DNA of 64,000 nucleotides from positions 1,510,001 to 1,574,000 of the forward strand of contig OY282368.1 in the NCBI GenBank assembly GCA_958295725.1, read 5' to 3'. Position numbers and translations under genes: made by a program. Every line of letters starts with the position of its first letter. The stretch's first letter is position 1. Source of the stretch: an uncultured Alphaproteobacteria bacterium (GTDB taxonomy: Bacteria > Pseudomonadota > Alphaproteobacteria > UBA2966). Shown here piece by piece: positions 1 through 9,512 of the stretch. The notes below the pieces were generated by a model, which was given only the letters and a program-made list of their open reading frames with translations, was not told the origin of the DNA and did not search any database.

Positions 1-525
1 GCAGACCCAGAATTGCAGCGACAGCACCGAGATCCCGGCGGTGCGCCGCGCCTGCACAACGCACAGACCGCCGGCGAACGCCGCCGCGACGGCCAGAAAG
101 AACGCATCGAGGTGACGGAACACGGCGGGCTCGAAGCCGATCACGACGACGCCGGAGAACGACACCGCCATGCCGGCCCAGCGCCGCCCGCCCACCGTTT
201 CCCGGTAGACCACGGCCGCGATGACGATGGCGAAGGCGACATAGAGCTGGTGCACCAAAGCCATGGACGAGGCGTCTCCCGATTTGGACAGCGCCGAGAA
301 CATGAGGATGTATTGCGCCGTCATGCTGACGGCGATGCCGATCACCGGCCGACGGCGTCCCTCGGGCACCCGCCACCAAGCGACGAGGCATGCCCCGACC
401 AGCGCGTAGCGAACCGCCCCGAAGAGCACCGGCGGGAAATGGGTGACGCCGATCTTCACGATGGCGTAGGTGATGCCCGCCGAGAACGCCACCAGGACAG
501 CGAGCAGAAAGTGGTGGAGCTTCAT
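1..525 (-). CDS. EamA/DMT-family permease, 3' part missing
   Basis: The first ~175 residues of an integral membrane protein start at ATG 523-525 and run off the left edge of the window. The translation begins MKLHHFLLAVLVAFSAGITY and continues through several hydrophobic segments. It has the pattern of the drug/metabolite transporter (EamA) fold: an N-terminal helix with an early glycine, then a repeated helix-loop-helix with small residues, and a YRETVGGRRWAGM loop. Family members export or import small metabolites across the inner membrane; the substrate cannot be read from sequence. The gene lies 84 bp downstream of valS on the same strand and may be co-transcribed. The C-terminal half of the ten-helix family is outside the window. 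Confidence 0.75.
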   Translation of the reverse strand, partial: MKLHHFLLAVLVAFSAGITYAIVKIGVTHFPPVLFGAVRYALVGACLVAWWRVPEGRRRPVIGIAVSMTAQYILMFSALSKSGDASSMALVHQLYVAFAIVIAAVVYRETVGGRRWAGMAVSFSGVVVIGFEPAVFRHLDAFFLAVAAAFAGGLCVVQARRTAGISVLSLQFWVC

Positions 526-609
526 CGGCGGTCCGCGCCCCGTCTCGCTCCGCGAAGCGAGAAGGACTCCCGAATCACGGGCGCTTCATGGGACCGGTCG
601 GAATCCCGC

Positions 610-3261
610 CTACAGACGCGCCAGCGCGGCGACGAGTCGCGATTCCGCGGACTCCGCGTCGCGCTTGCGCTCGTGCTGTTCCTCGACCACGTACTCGGGC
701 GCCTTCGCCAGGAATCCCTCATTGCCGAGCTTCCGCTCGAGTTTGGCGATTTCCCCACGCGCCCTGTCGAGCTCTCGGGACAGGCGTTCCTTCTCCCGGG
801 CGACGTCGACGACATCCGCGAGCGGCAGCACGACGGTGGCATCGTCCAGAACGATCTGCACCGCGCCGGCCGGAACCTCCCGGTCGCCCTCGAGGATCTC
901 CTCGAGACCCGCGAGACGGACGATCGCTTCCTCGTTGTCTCGAAGGCGCCGACGAGTCTCCTCCCCCGCCCCGTTCAGCCACAGCCCGGTTCGCGCCTTT
1001 GCCGGCACGTTCATCTCCGCGCGTACGGCGCGCACCTCGCCGACCAAGCGGATAATCCAGTCCATCTCGGCGTCCGCCGACGGATCGACGAGGTCTTCCG
1101 AAAACTCCGGCCAAGCGGACTCGATGAGCATGGACTCGCGTCCGCCTCCGCGTTCGCCCGTGCGCCGCCACAGCTCCTCGGTAACGAAGGGCATGAACGG
1201 ATGCAGCACCTTCAGGATTTGGTCGAGCGCCCACCCCGCCGCGGCGCGCGTCTCCGCCTTGGCGCTCTCGGTCCCGTTCCACAGTTCGGACTTGGCGAGC
1301 TCCAGATACCAGTCGCAGAAGGTCCCCCACGTTCCATGATAGGCGGCGTTCGCCGCTTCGTTGAAACGGTACGCCTCGATCTCCCCGCCGACCCCGCGAC
1401 AGAGGCGAGCGACCGCGCCGACGATCCATCTGTTGACGGGCGACCGGCAGGTCGCGGAATCGAACCCGTCCACCGCGCGGCATTCATTCATCTCGCAGAA
1501 GCGCGCCGCGTTCCAGAGCTTGGTGGCGAAGTTGCGGTAGCCCTCGATACGGCTTTGCGAGAGCTTGACGTCCCGGCCCTGCGCCGCCATGGCCGCCAGG
1601 GTGAAACGCAGGGCATCGGCGCCCATGGTGTCCGCGACTTCCAGGGGATCCATGATGTTCCCCTTGCTCTTCGACATCTTCCGGCCTTTCTCGTCGCGCA
1701 CGAGCGCGTGGATATAGACCGTGTGGAAGGGAACCTCGCCCATGAAGTGGAGACCCATCATCATCATCCGGGCGACCCAGAAGAAGATGATGTCGAAACC
1801 CGTGACCAGGACGTCGGTCGGGTAGTGGCGATCGAGCTCGGACGTCTCGTCGGGCCAGCCCAGCGTCGAGAAGGGCCACAACGCGGACGAGAACCACGTG
1901 TCGAGCACGTCCTCGTCGCGCGTCAACTCCACCGGACCGCCGTAATGGGCCTCGGCGGCGGATCGGGCTTCCGCTTCCGTACGCTCGACGAAGACCTCGC
2001 CGTCGGGGCCGTACCACGCGGGGATCCGATGTCCCCACCACAACTGCCGCGACACGCACCACGGCTGGATGTTCTCCATCCACTCGAAGTAGGTGCGCTC
2101 CCAGTGTCCGGGAACGAAGACGGTGCGCCCCGACCTCACCGCCTCGATCGCAGGCCTGGCGAGCGTCGCGGCGTCGACGTACCACTGGTCGGTCAGCCAG
2201 GGCTCGACAACCACGCCCGACCTATCCCCGTACGGCACGACGTATGTGTGGTCCTCCACCTTCTCGATGAGTTCCCGCGCCTCCAGGTCGGCGACGATCC
2301 TGTCCCGCGCCTCGTAGCGGTCGAGACCGCGATAAGCCTCGGGCGCGGCGTCGTTGATCGCCGCGTTCTCGTCGAAGACGTTCACCAGCTCGAGGTCGTG
2401 TCGCCGGCCGACCTCGAAGTCGTTGAAGTCGTGCGCCGGCGTGATCTTGACCGCGCCCGAGCCCTGCGTCGGGTCGGCGTGCTCGTCCGCGACGATCCGC
2501 AGCCGCCGCCCCACCAGGGGCAGCACGGCGTATTTGCCGACCAGAGCCCCGTACCGACCGTCGTCCGGATGCACCGCGACGGCCGTATCGCCGAGCATCG
2601 TCTCGGGCCTCGTCGTCGCCACCGTGATGACGCGCCCCTCTTCCCCCTCGATGGGATAGCGGATATGCCAGAGACGACCCTGGGTCTCCTGCTGCTGAAC
2701 CTCGAGATCGGAGATCGCCGTGCGCAGCTTCGGATCCCAGTTGACGAGGCGCTTGTCCCTGTAAACGAGCCCCTGCTTGTGGAGAGCGACGAACACCTCC
2801 AGCACCGCCCGCGACAGGCCCTCGTCCATCGTGAACCGCTCGCGCTCCCAGTCGCACGAGGCGCCCAGCCGGCGCAGTTGATTGACGATCGTGCCGCCCG
2901 ACTCGGCCTTCCAGGCCCAGACACGGTCGATGAAGGCCTCGCGTCCGAGATCGCGGCGGCTCGCGCCCTCGGCATCCAGTTGCCGCTCGACCACCATCTG
3001 AGTCGCGATACCGGCATGGTCCATGCCGGGCTGCCACAGCGCGTCGCGGCCCCGCATCCGCTCGTACCGGATCAGAACATCCTGCAACGTGTTGTTCAGG
3101 GCATGCCCCATGTGAAGGCTGCCCGTGACGTTGGGGGGCGGGATGACGATCGTATAGGGGGCGGCGTCGCGGCGTCGGCCGGCCGCGAAGGCGCCCGACT
3201 CTTCCCAGAGTCGGTACTGCGCCTCTTCAATCTCCTGCGGTCTGTAGGACTTGTCCAGCAC
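610..3261 (-). CDS. valS: Valyl-tRNA synthetase
   Basis: This cytoplasmic class I aminoacyl-tRNA synthetase charges tRNA-Val. The 883-residue product is close to the normal length of bacterial ValS. The nucleotide-binding signatures are present: [15 protein letters not shown] (HIGH-type HMGH at residues 50-53) and KMSKS at about 528-532. A C-terminal anticodon-binding region and a coiled-coil tail ([20 protein letters not shown]) follow. I chose GTG at 3261, giving an N-terminus that starts [14 protein letters not shown] after the initiator, because it fits the family and is preceded by AAAGGTGG at ribosome-binding distance. A longer frame reaching 3462 adds only low-complexity Arg/Pro residues. 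It is the last gene of the pcm-tolC-popZ-like-valS run, an order common in alphaproteobacteria. Confidence 0.96.
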   Translation of the reverse strand: MLDKSYRPQEIEEAQYRLWEESGAFAAGRRRDAAPYTIVIPPPNVTGSLHMGHALNNTLQDVLIRYERMRGRDALWQPGMDHAGIATQMVVERQLDAEGASRRDLGREAFIDRVWAWKAESGGTIVNQLRRLGASCDWERERFTMDEGLSRAVLEVFVALHKQGLVYRDKRLVNWDPKLRTAISDLEVQQQETQGRLWHIRYPIEGEEGRVITVATTRPETMLGDTAVAVHPDDGRYGALVGKYAVLPLVGRRLRIVADEHADPTQGSGAVKITPAHDFNDFEVGRRHDLELVNVFDENAAINDAAPEAYRGLDRYEARDRIVADLEARELIEKVEDHTYVVPYGDRSGVVVEPWLTDQWYVDAATLARPAIEAVRSGRTVFVPGHWERTYFEWMENIQPWCVSRQLWWGHRIPAWYGPDGEVFVERTEAEARSAAEAHYGGPVELTRDEDVLDTWFSSALWPFSTLGWPDETSELDRHYPTDVLVTGFDIIFFWVARMMMMGLHFMGEVPFHTVYIHALVRDEKGRKMSKSKGNIMDPLEVADTMGADALRFTLAAMAAQGRDVKLSQSRIEGYRNFATKLWNAARFCEMNECRAVDGFDSATCRSPVNRWIVGAVARLCRGVGGEIEAYRFNEAANAAYHGTWGTFCDWYLELAKSELWNGTESAKAETRAAAGWALDQILKVLHPFMPFVTEELWRRTGERGGGRESMLIESAWPEFSEDLVDPSADAEMDWIIRLVGEVRAVRAEMNVPAKARTGLWLNGAGEETRRRLRDNEEAIVRLAGLEEILEGDREVPAGAVQIVLDDATVVLPLADVVDVAREKERLSRELDRARGEIAKLERKLGNEGFLAKAPEYVVEEQHERKRDAESAESRLVAALARL

Positions 3262-3374
3262 CGCCTGCCACCTTTCACGCGCGACACCCGCGACGGAACG
3301 CTCGCCAGCCCGGACGAACAAGCGTCGGATCATGATCGCGACCGGGGGCCCCCTCGGCCCCGGCGGGCGGAAAT

Positions 3375-3785
3375 CTAATCGTCGTCGGCGCGTCCGGCAA
3401 GTTTCACGATCTCGCGCGCGATCGTCCGCGAAACGATGGGCTGGAGGTTGTCGTCGAGCCACTCCTCCACCATCGGCCGGAGGAGTTCCCCGACAGGATC
3501 CTCCGGGTTCCGGTCCGCACCTCCGGGTCGAATCCCTCGTGCGCTCGACGCCGTGCTCACGAAATCCGCCAGGGTCATCGCGGTCCGCTCCGGCGCTCCC
3601 CCTTCCTCGACGGCGTCGGTGAGATCGAGAACCTCCTCCCCGGATTCCGATTCGGGCGCGAGTTCCCGCAGAACCAGGACCTCCTCGTCTTCCCCCGCCG
3701 CTTCGCCGTCTTCCGAAATGATGCGGCGGATCGACTCGAGGATATCCTCCATCGACGGTTCCGGCTGGCCTTTCGCGTCGCTCAT
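3375..3785 (-). CDS. DUF2497 (PopZ-like) polar organizing protein homologue
   Basis: This small acidic protein of 136 residues has the DUF2497/PopZ architecture. An N-terminal helix ([19 protein letters not shown], about residues 9-27) is followed by a long acidic disordered linker and a C-terminal helical oligomerisation block ending [21 protein letters not shown]. In Caulobacter, PopZ makes the polar scaffold that anchors the ParB-origin complex; the same role here is an inference. I chose ATG at 3785 over an upstream ATG at 3824 because the N-terminal helix then starts as in homologues and GGGAGAG lies just upstream. Its place between a tolC-like gene and valS matches the known popZ neighbourhood. 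The short linker suggests a minimal homologue. Confidence 0.82.
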   Translation of the reverse strand: MSDAKGQPEPSMEDILESIRRIISEDGEAAGEDEEVLVLRELAPESESGEEVLDLTDAVEEGGAPERTAMTLADFVSTASSARGIRPGGADRNPEDPVGELLRPMVEEWLDDNLQPIVSRTIAREIVKLAGRADDD

Positions 3786-3849
3786 CGTCGACTCTCCCGG
3801 CCTGTCGCCTATCCGGCCGGACACGCCCCGTCCATCGGGGGTCCGACGT

Positions 3850-5202
3850 TCATCGCCATGGACGGTCCGGCCCCCATCGCAGATTACGCACGCTGCGGTA
3901 ATGCGCTTCCACGTCGTACAAATCCATGGGGAGCTCCAGATTGGCGGCAGTCAATCCGCCGATCGCCGCAGCCAGCTCGAACGAAGCGACGAACTCGTTT
4001 CGCTCGGCGACGACCAGCGCGACACGCGCATCGAGGAGTTCCTGCTCGGCGTCGAGCACGTCGAGCGTCGTCCGCGCGCCGACGATCGATTCCTGACGCA
4101 CCCCCTCCAGCGCGATCTCCGCGGCGCGCACCTCGTCCCGCCGCGACAGGATTTCGGCGCGCCCGGTATTCAGGGCCTCCCACGCCCGGGTCACCCCTTC
4201 CACGACTTGACGCCGCATCGCCTCGACCTCGACGCGGCGTCGCGAATTGACCTCGCGGCTCTGGCGGATCTCCGAATACACGTCGCCGGCCCGATAGAGG
4301 GGGACCGTGACCCGCGCGGTGATCCTGTAGTCGTCCGTCCTGCCCACCACGACCGATACGTCTTCCCGATGGCCGAGGTCTCCGTCCAACCGGACCTCCG
4401 GGAGCAGACGGCCCAGGGAAACATCGATCGCATGGCGCGACGCCTCCTCGTCGGCCCGCGCGGCGTGAAGCGAGGGATTGCTTTCCATCGAGATTTCGAT
4501 GGCGCTCGCCTCGTCCTCCGGCAGATCCGTCAATCGCGGCGCCGGCTCCAGGGTTCCGGGCGGGTTGCCCACCAGCCGGACATAGGTGGCCCGCGACGAC
4601 GCGAGGTTGCCCTCGGCCTGGACACGATCCGACACCGCGCGCGAAAGCCGGGCCTCGGCTTGCGCCACGTCCGTACGGGTGATCTCGCCCACCTCGAACC
4701 GGTCCCGCGTCGCCTCCAACTGACGCTCCAGAACCTGGACGTTGTTCCGGTTGAGATCGATCACCGCTTCGTCGCGGAGCACGTTGATGTACGCGATGGA
4801 CGTCGCCAGGAACACGTCTTGCTCGACCGTCAGCAAACGCGCCCGTTCCGCCAGCACCTCGCTCTCCGCCCGCCGCGTCCCGGCCATGGTGCGGCCGCCG
4901 CGATAGAGCGGCTGACTCGCCGTCAGTTGCCCCGACCACGGCTCGAGGGTCTCGCCGCCGAGCGCATCCGTCTCGCTGTGGTGGACGCCGACACGACCGT
5001 CGATCTCGATCGTGGGCCGCCACCCCGACAGCGCCTGGGGCACGTTCTCGTCGACCGCACGGAGCCGCGCGCGGCCGGCTTCCAGAGCGGGATTGCTCGA
5101 ATAGGCGGCCACCAGCGCATCGACGAGCGTCTCCGCCGAGACCGGCGCCGCCGCCGACATCGCCATCAACGCGATCCCCGATACGAGCGAACGCCCCGAC
5201 AT
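3850..5202 (-). CDS. tolC: TolC-family outer membrane channel
   Basis: The protein has about 450 residues. A signal peptide (LVSGIALMAMSAAAPVSAE, residues 5-23) is followed by the duplicated outer-membrane-efflux repeats. Recognisable blocks are ETLVDALVAAYSSNPALEAGRARL near the mature N-terminus, NVQVLERQLEATRDRFEVGEITRTDVAQAEARL in the first repeat, and EIALEGVRQESIVGARTTLDVLDAEQELLDAR in the second. Trimers form the outer-membrane exit duct of type I secretion and RND/ABC efflux pumps. No pump or adaptor gene is adjacent, so it probably serves several partners. I chose ATG at 5202 because it places the signal peptide at the N-terminus; an upstream in-frame start at 5274 would add about 24 charged residues. 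It starts 68 bp after the pcm-like gene and is probably in that operon. Confidence 0.92.
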   Translation of the reverse strand: MSGRSLVSGIALMAMSAAAPVSAETLVDALVAAYSSNPALEAGRARLRAVDENVPQALSGWRPTIEIDGRVGVHHSETDALGGETLEPWSGQLTASQPLYRGGRTMAGTRRAESEVLAERARLLTVEQDVFLATSIAYINVLRDEAVIDLNRNNVQVLERQLEATRDRFEVGEITRTDVAQAEARLSRAVSDRVQAEGNLASSRATYVRLVGNPPGTLEPAPRLTDLPEDEASAIEISMESNPSLHAARADEEASRHAIDVSLGRLLPEVRLDGDLGHREDVSVVVGRTDDYRITARVTVPLYRAGDVYSEIRQSREVNSRRRVEVEAMRRQVVEGVTRAWEALNTGRAEILSRRDEVRAAEIALEGVRQESIVGARTTLDVLDAEQELLDARVALVVAERNEFVASFELAAAIGGLTAANLELPMDLYDVEAHYRSVRNLRWGPDRPWR

Positions 5203-5270
5203 CGCCGATTCCCGCCAAGCGGCGCGGCCGCGCCTTCCGCGACTCGAACAGTCCAATGATACGAACCCGG

Positions 5271-5924
5271 TCAATACACGAACCCGGCCCGGCGCTCGAA
5301 TCCGACAAGATACGGAACCTGCGCGTCGAACAGGACGACCGAGTCGATCTGTCCATCGCGCCGCGTCACCAGCGTCCCCTTTCCGACCGCGCCGCCTTGA
5401 ACCACGGCGACGAGCCGCCCCCCCTCCGCCATCTGATCGACCAGGGCGGCGGGAACCTCGGCGACGGCGCCGTTGACGACGATCACGTCGTAAGGCGCCT
5501 CCGCCGCGTACCCCTGGGTCAGGTCGCCGGCGACGACCGCCACGTTGTCGACCGAGAGTCGTTCGAGATTCGCGGAAGCCCAGTCACGCAGCTCCCGATC
5601 CGATTCCAGGGCCACGACCGTACCCACGAGGCGCGCGATCACCGCGGCGGAGTATCCGCTGCCGCAACCGACGTCGAGAACCACATCGCTCGCGTCGATA
5701 CCAGCCGCCTGCAACAGACGGGCGAACACGCGCGGTTCCATCAGGTAGCGGCCGGGCGCGATCTCGAGGTCCTCGTCGATATAGGCCACGGCCCGAAGCC
5801 GCTCGGGCGCGAACCGCTCCCGGGGAACGTCCCCCATCGCCTCTCGAACCCGCTCGTCGGAAACACGGTCCGGTCGCAGCTGGCCGAGAACCATGCTTAC
5901 GCGCGCGGCGGCGAGTTCGCTCAT
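5271..5924 (-). CDS. Protein-L-isoaspartate O-methyltransferase family protein
   Basis: This 217-residue SAM-dependent methyltransferase is of the PCMT family. It contains the SAM-binding loop VLDVGCGSGYSAAVI, the acidic VALESDREL strand, and a VIVNGAVAEVPAALVDQM block. Family members methylate isoaspartyl residues in damaged proteins using S-adenosylmethionine. In alphaproteobacteria a Pcm-like protein often precedes tolC, and some of these may have diverged in substrate. ATG at 5924 is supported by GGAGGC about 8 nt upstream; an upstream ATG at 5996 would put the promoter inside the coding region. First gene of the leftward pcm-tolC-popZ-like-valS cluster. Confidence 0.88.
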   Translation of the reverse strand: MSELAAARVSMVLGQLRPDRVSDERVREAMGDVPRERFAPERLRAVAYIDEDLEIAPGRYLMEPRVFARLLQAAGIDASDVVLDVGCGSGYSAAVIARLVGTVVALESDRELRDWASANLERLSVDNVAVVAGDLTQGYAAEAPYDVIVVNGAVAEVPAALVDQMAEGGRLVAVVQGGAVGKGTLVTRRDGQIDSVVLFDAQVPYLVGFERRAGFVY

Positions 5925-5957
5925 GGAATCTGCCTCCAAAGGCATCCGGTTCGTCAT

Positions 5958-5986
5958 GTATACAAGCCGTTGTTCGACGTTGGCAA
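5958..5986 (-). promoter_or_regulatory. Sigma-70-type promoter for the pcm-tolC cluster
   Basis: Read on the minus strand, TTGCCA (5981-5986) and TATACA (5958-5963) are separated by 18 nt. They sit 34 nt upstream of the chosen pcm-like ATG, leaving a short leader that carries the GGAGGC ribosome-binding site. It is the only good promoter-like pair I see for the leftward cluster. Confidence 0.55.
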
Positions 5987-6056
5987 CATGCCGCATGAGT
6001 TCGGTCTCGCGCCGGGACGCGCGGTCTGCTACACACGAGTCCGCAAAGCCACGCGA

Positions 6057-6130
6057 GGCCAGGTGGCGGAGTGGCTACGCACCGGCCTGCAAAGCCGTGT
6101 ACACCGGTTCGATTCCGGTCCTGGCCTCCA
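6057..6130 (+). tRNA. tRNA-Cys (GCA)
   Basis: A full cloverleaf is visible. The acceptor stem GGCCAGG (6057-6063) pairs with CCTGGCC (6120-6126), followed by discriminator T and encoded CCA. The anticodon loop contains CTGCAAA, giving anticodon GCA for cysteine, and the T loop is GGTTCGATTCC. The U73 discriminator is the expected identity base for tRNA-Cys. It is single and is read divergently from the pcm cluster. Confidence 0.96.
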
Positions 6131-6189
6131 TCCTCCACTTCATGTCCAGGGCGGCCCCGATACGCGCGGGGCGCGCGGGGGCAACGCCG

Positions 6190-7365
6190 ATGTCGGAAAA
6201 CCAGCGCGACGGCGTCGGAGACTCCGGGGAAGCCGCCGGGTCCGGCATCGTCGACCACGGCGGCACCGACATCGTGCGCGGCATGGCCGATGGGGATGGG
6301 GACATCCCCGGACCGCGAAGGATTCGCTTCACCGGAAGCGGATCCGAATACTTCGGCATCTGGATCGTCAACGTGCTCCTGTCCGTCGTCACGGTCGGTA
6401 TCTGGACGCCGTGGGCGAAGGTCAGGCGCCTACAGTATTTCAACGGGCGCACCCTCGTTCTGGGCGACCCGCTCGAATACCACGCTACGGGATGGATGAT
6501 CTTCAAGGGGCGCCTTCTCGGGTTCCTCACGCTCGTCGCGTCTTCCGTCTTGTCCGAAGTCCTCGCGACCGTTCACGTCGCCGCCTCGGCGGTCCCCGTC
6601 CTGGCCCTGTTCGCCCTCTACCCCTGGGTGATCAACCTCTCGTTGCGATTCTCCGCGCGCATGACGTCGTGGCGAAACGTGAGGTTCGATTGGCAAGGAA
6701 CCTATTGGGGTGTGGCCAGGATCTATTTCCTCTGGCCGTTGCTCGGGATCCTGACGCTGGGCGCCTGCACCCCCCTGGCGGCCCGGGCCCTGCGCCACTA
6801 CATGGCCAACAACCATCTCTTCGGGATGACGCGGTTCTCCGCCCACACGCCCATCAGGCCCTACTACGTCGCCTTCGGCTGGAGTCTGCTGTTCTTCCTT
6901 TCCGTCGTGGCCGGCGTGGCGGGATTGCTTTGGCTCTTCTGGACCACGAGCGGTATCCTGTTCACGGCCGGGGAAATGTGGTCGACCGCGTGGATCTCCA
7001 TCGGGGCCGGACTCCTGCTGGGCTTCCTGTCCGGTATTCTGCTCATGTTCTCGGGCTTGATATTCACCGCCATGACGCGGAACGTCATCGTCAACGCCCT
7101 TGATCTCGGAGATGCCGCGACATTCGAGTCCGACCTCGAACCCCTGCGACTTGTCTGGATCGCGTTCTCGAATCTCGTCGTCTCGATCGCCTCGTTCTTC
7201 CTCCTGTCGCCGTGGGCGCAGGTCCGGGCGTTCCGATACCAGGCCGAGCGCGTGAGGGTGACGCCGAAGGTTCCCCTTTCGACGTTCGTCGACCAGGAAA
7301 CACGACGAGTCGCGGCGTTCGGAGAGGAGTTCGCCGAACTGGAAGGGCTCGACGTGACCATATGA
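6190..7365 (+). CDS. DUF898 (YjgN-like) membrane protein
   Basis: This is a 391-residue polytopic membrane protein. After a ~40-residue hydrophilic N-terminus the DUF898/YjgN signature appears: RFTGSGSEYFGIWIVNVLL, then GIWTPWAKVRRLQYFNGRT and YHATG. A second copy of the module follows in the C-terminal half, ending with SPWAQVRAFRYQAERV. About eight hydrophobic segments are visible. The biochemical role of the family is unknown. The stop overlaps the start of the M48 protease gene (ATGA at 7362-7365), so the two are translationally coupled and probably act together at the inner membrane. ATG 6190 is preceded by a G-rich stretch; an in-frame ATG at 6142 is possible but lies very close to tRNA-Cys. 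Confidence 0.82.
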   Translation: MSENQRDGVGDSGEAAGSGIVDHGGTDIVRGMADGDGDIPGPRRIRFTGSGSEYFGIWIVNVLLSVVTVGIWTPWAKVRRLQYFNGRTLVLGDPLEYHATGWMIFKGRLLGFLTLVASSVLSEVLATVHVAASAVPVLALFALYPWVINLSLRFSARMTSWRNVRFDWQGTYWGVARIYFLWPLLGILTLGACTPLAARALRHYMANNHLFGMTRFSAHTPIRPYYVAFGWSLLFFLSVVAGVAGLLWLFWTTSGILFTAGEMWSTAWISIGAGLLLGFLSGILLMFSGLIFTAMTRNVIVNALDLGDAATFESDLEPLRLVWIAFSNLVVSIASFFLLSPWAQVRAFRYQAERVRVTPKVPLSTFVDQETRRVAAFGEEFAELEGLDVTI

Positions 7366-8396
7366 TCGTCGCCGGGCACCTCTACGATCGAGGCTCCTCG
7401 AACCGCGTCGCCGCCCGCCTGTCCGGCCGCCGGGGCCACTACGTTCTGACGACGGACGGCGACGGCGGCGAGACGATCGTCGACATCGTCTCGGCCTCCC
7501 CCTTCATTAACGGCATCCCCCAACGCCTGGTCATTTCGACCGGCCAGACCTTCGTGCCCTGCGACGAGCTCCCGGAGGGATTCCTCCAGGCGAGACGAAA
7601 CCGCTTTTGGCGCGCGCTCTCCAGGGCGGAGCGGTTCTCGCCCAAGACCGCCATCGTCTGCGTCGCGCTCCTGGCGGGGATCGTCGTTTCCCTGCGGGCC
7701 GCGCTTCCCACCCTGGCGGACGCGGCCGCGAACCTCGTCCCCAGATCGCTCGAAGCCGCCGTCGGCCAGAGCTCGTTCGAGCACTTCGAGCACTGGCTGC
7801 TGGAGCCGAGCGATCTGAGCCCGGCGCGAACGGCCGCCCTGAGACGCGCGGCAGAAAGGCTGGCCGATCCGCGAGGGATATCCGAGCCGCCGAAGGTCCT
7901 CTTCCGAAGCGCGCCGAAGATCGGCGCCAACGCCCTCGCGTTTCCGGGCGGGCCGATCCTCGTGACCGATCAACTCGTGCGCGTCATGGACTCGGACGAC
8001 CGGGTTGTCGCGGTGATCGCGCACGAGTTGGGTCACGTCGAGGAACGGCACGGCGTGCGGCAAGTACTGAGGGCAGCGGGACTGCTGGTCCTGTTCGGCG
8101 CGATTCTCGGCACCGACGAAGCCATCGTCGAGGAACTGTCGGCATTCGCCCTGTCCCTGGCGACGTCCGGCTACGCCAGGGAGTTCGAAAGCGCCGCGGA
8201 TGAATATGCCGTCCGGTTGCTGCGCGACGCCGGCCATTCGCCCGAGGCCTTCGTCGCCGCCCTGGAATCCCTGGCGGCGGAATGCAAACCGCACTGCGCG
8301 GAGGGGGGCTGGTTCTCCACCCACCCGAGTATCGAAACGCGCATCGAGACCTTGAGGGAGTTCACCGAGAAACTCGACGGCGACCCGGGGCGATAG
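7362..8396 (+). CDS. M48-family membrane-anchored zinc metalloprotease
   Basis: The protein has 344 residues. It opens with a ~90-residue cytoplasmic domain (HLYDRGSSNRVAARL onward), then one transmembrane segment at about 96-115, and then a peptidase domain. The zinc-binding HELGH is at 221-225 within VIAHELGHVEERHG. The third ligand Glu is at about 276 in EFESAADEYA, and a typical C-terminal STHPSIETRI block follows. The family comprises zinc-dependent endopeptidases such as HtpX and Oma1/BepA-like enzymes, often with roles in membrane protein quality control. The start codon overlaps the stop of the DUF898 gene. The N-terminal domain preceding the membrane anchor is typical of the COG0501 proteins found next to DUF898 genes. 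Confidence 0.88.
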   Translation: MIVAGHLYDRGSSNRVAARLSGRRGHYVLTTDGDGGETIVDIVSASPFINGIPQRLVISTGQTFVPCDELPEGFLQARRNRFWRALSRAERFSPKTAIVCVALLAGIVVSLRAALPTLADAAANLVPRSLEAAVGQSSFEHFEHWLLEPSDLSPARTAALRRAAERLADPRGISEPPKVLFRSAPKIGANALAFPGGPILVTDQLVRVMDSDDRVVAVIAHELGHVEERHGVRQVLRAAGLLVLFGAILGTDEAIVEELSAFALSLATSGYAREFESAADEYAVRLLRDAGHSPEAFVAALESLAAECKPHCAEGGWFSTHPSIETRIETLREFTEKLDGDPGR

Positions 8397-8534
8397 CGCG
8401 GAGGGCCCGCGTGTCGGGACGGAGCGGACGACCTGTCGAATGGTCGCGCCCGGGATGCGGGCGGCCGGGTTGACGCTGGACATCCCCTCCCCCGAAGCTG
8501 CCCGGGAACGGCCCACCCCCCCTTCCGAGGTTCC

Positions 8535-9272
8535 GTGGTTCCACCAGAGCTGCTCACTCCCGGGCTCCTGTTCGCCGTGGCGATCGCGGCGGCGGGAGGC
8601 GTCCTGCGGGGATTCACCGGCACCGGGAACTCGATGCTGATGACCCCGCTGTACGCCCTCCTCTTCGGACCCGTTCCGACGGTGGCGCTCATCGTCCTGT
8701 TCGACGTCGCCGTGGCCATCCCCCTCATGCGGCGCGCGTTCCGTCTCACGCGCTGGCGCATCGTCCTGCCGCTGGTCGTCGCCTCGTGGGTCACCATGCC
8801 CGCGGGCGCCTGGCTGCTCCTCCACCTCGATCCCGACGTCATGAAGAAGGTCATGGCCGCCACCGTGCTGATCTTCTCGCTCGTTCTGCTGACGGGCTGG
8901 CAGTATCGGGGCAACGTCGGCGCGCCGACCACCCTCGCGGTCGGGGCCGTCACCGGGGTGTCCGTCGGCGCCACCGCGCTGGGCGGGCCGATCTACAACC
9001 TCTACATCCTCAATTCCCCCGGCGACCGCCATGCCCACCGGGCCGCCTTCAACAGCGTCATCTCGCTGACGGCGGCGGCCGTGCTGGCGTTGCTGATCCT
9101 CAACGACGCGATCACCGTGCTCACGCTGTGGCGGGCCCTCGTCATATTCCCGGTGTTCGCGTCGTTCATCTGGGTCGGAAGCCGCCTTTTCCGCCGCGCC
9201 GACGAACGGATCTTTCGCCGCACGGTGTTGATCGCGCTGGTGGGCATGGGCGTCGCGATCCTCTTCACCTGA
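8535..9272 (+). CDS. TauE/SafE-type sulfite exporter family permease
   Basis: This 245-residue inner-membrane protein has seven or eight hydrophobic helices. The two-fold repeated pattern of the TauE/SafE (DUF81) family shows near the N-terminus (LRGFTGTGNSMLMTPLY) and in the middle (TGVSVGATALGGPIYNLYIL). Members move anions such as sulfite, sulfoacetate or related organosulfur compounds; the substrate here is unknown. The start is GTG at 8535 with GAGG upstream. A 138-bp gap separates it from the protease gene, so it may be a separate unit. Nothing in its immediate neighbours points to sulfur metabolism. Confidence 0.82.
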   Translation: MVPPELLTPGLLFAVAIAAAGGVLRGFTGTGNSMLMTPLYALLFGPVPTVALIVLFDVAVAIPLMRRAFRLTRWRIVLPLVVASWVTMPAGAWLLLHLDPDVMKKVMAATVLIFSLVLLTGWQYRGNVGAPTTLAVGAVTGVSVGATALGGPIYNLYILNSPGDRHAHRAAFNSVISLTAAAVLALLILNDAITVLTLWRALVIFPVFASFIWVGSRLFRRADERIFRRTVLIALVGMGVAILFT

Positions 9273-9512
9273 CGCCGTCCGGCACCGACAATCCTCGTTC
9301 CGGCACTGGAGGGCTTCGCGCGGAGGCTTCGCGACAGACGGGCTCCCGGAGATCGAACGCGCTATCGCCGTAACGAGAACCGCTGGACGAAACTGCCTTC
9401 CCGTTGTTTCCAGCCCGCCTTTCGGATAGGGTGCGCTCCGAATCCCGCGCCCGCGGCGGGGGAGAGTGGAGAAATGTCGAAATTCGGATGGCGTGCGTAC
9501 AAGGAAATATAA

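Noticed and set aside
13..3378. Long plus-strand open frame across valS
   Set aside because: The minus strand encodes an unmistakable ValS with HIGH and KMSKS motifs; the plus-strand product is Arg/Pro/Gly-rich without any domain.
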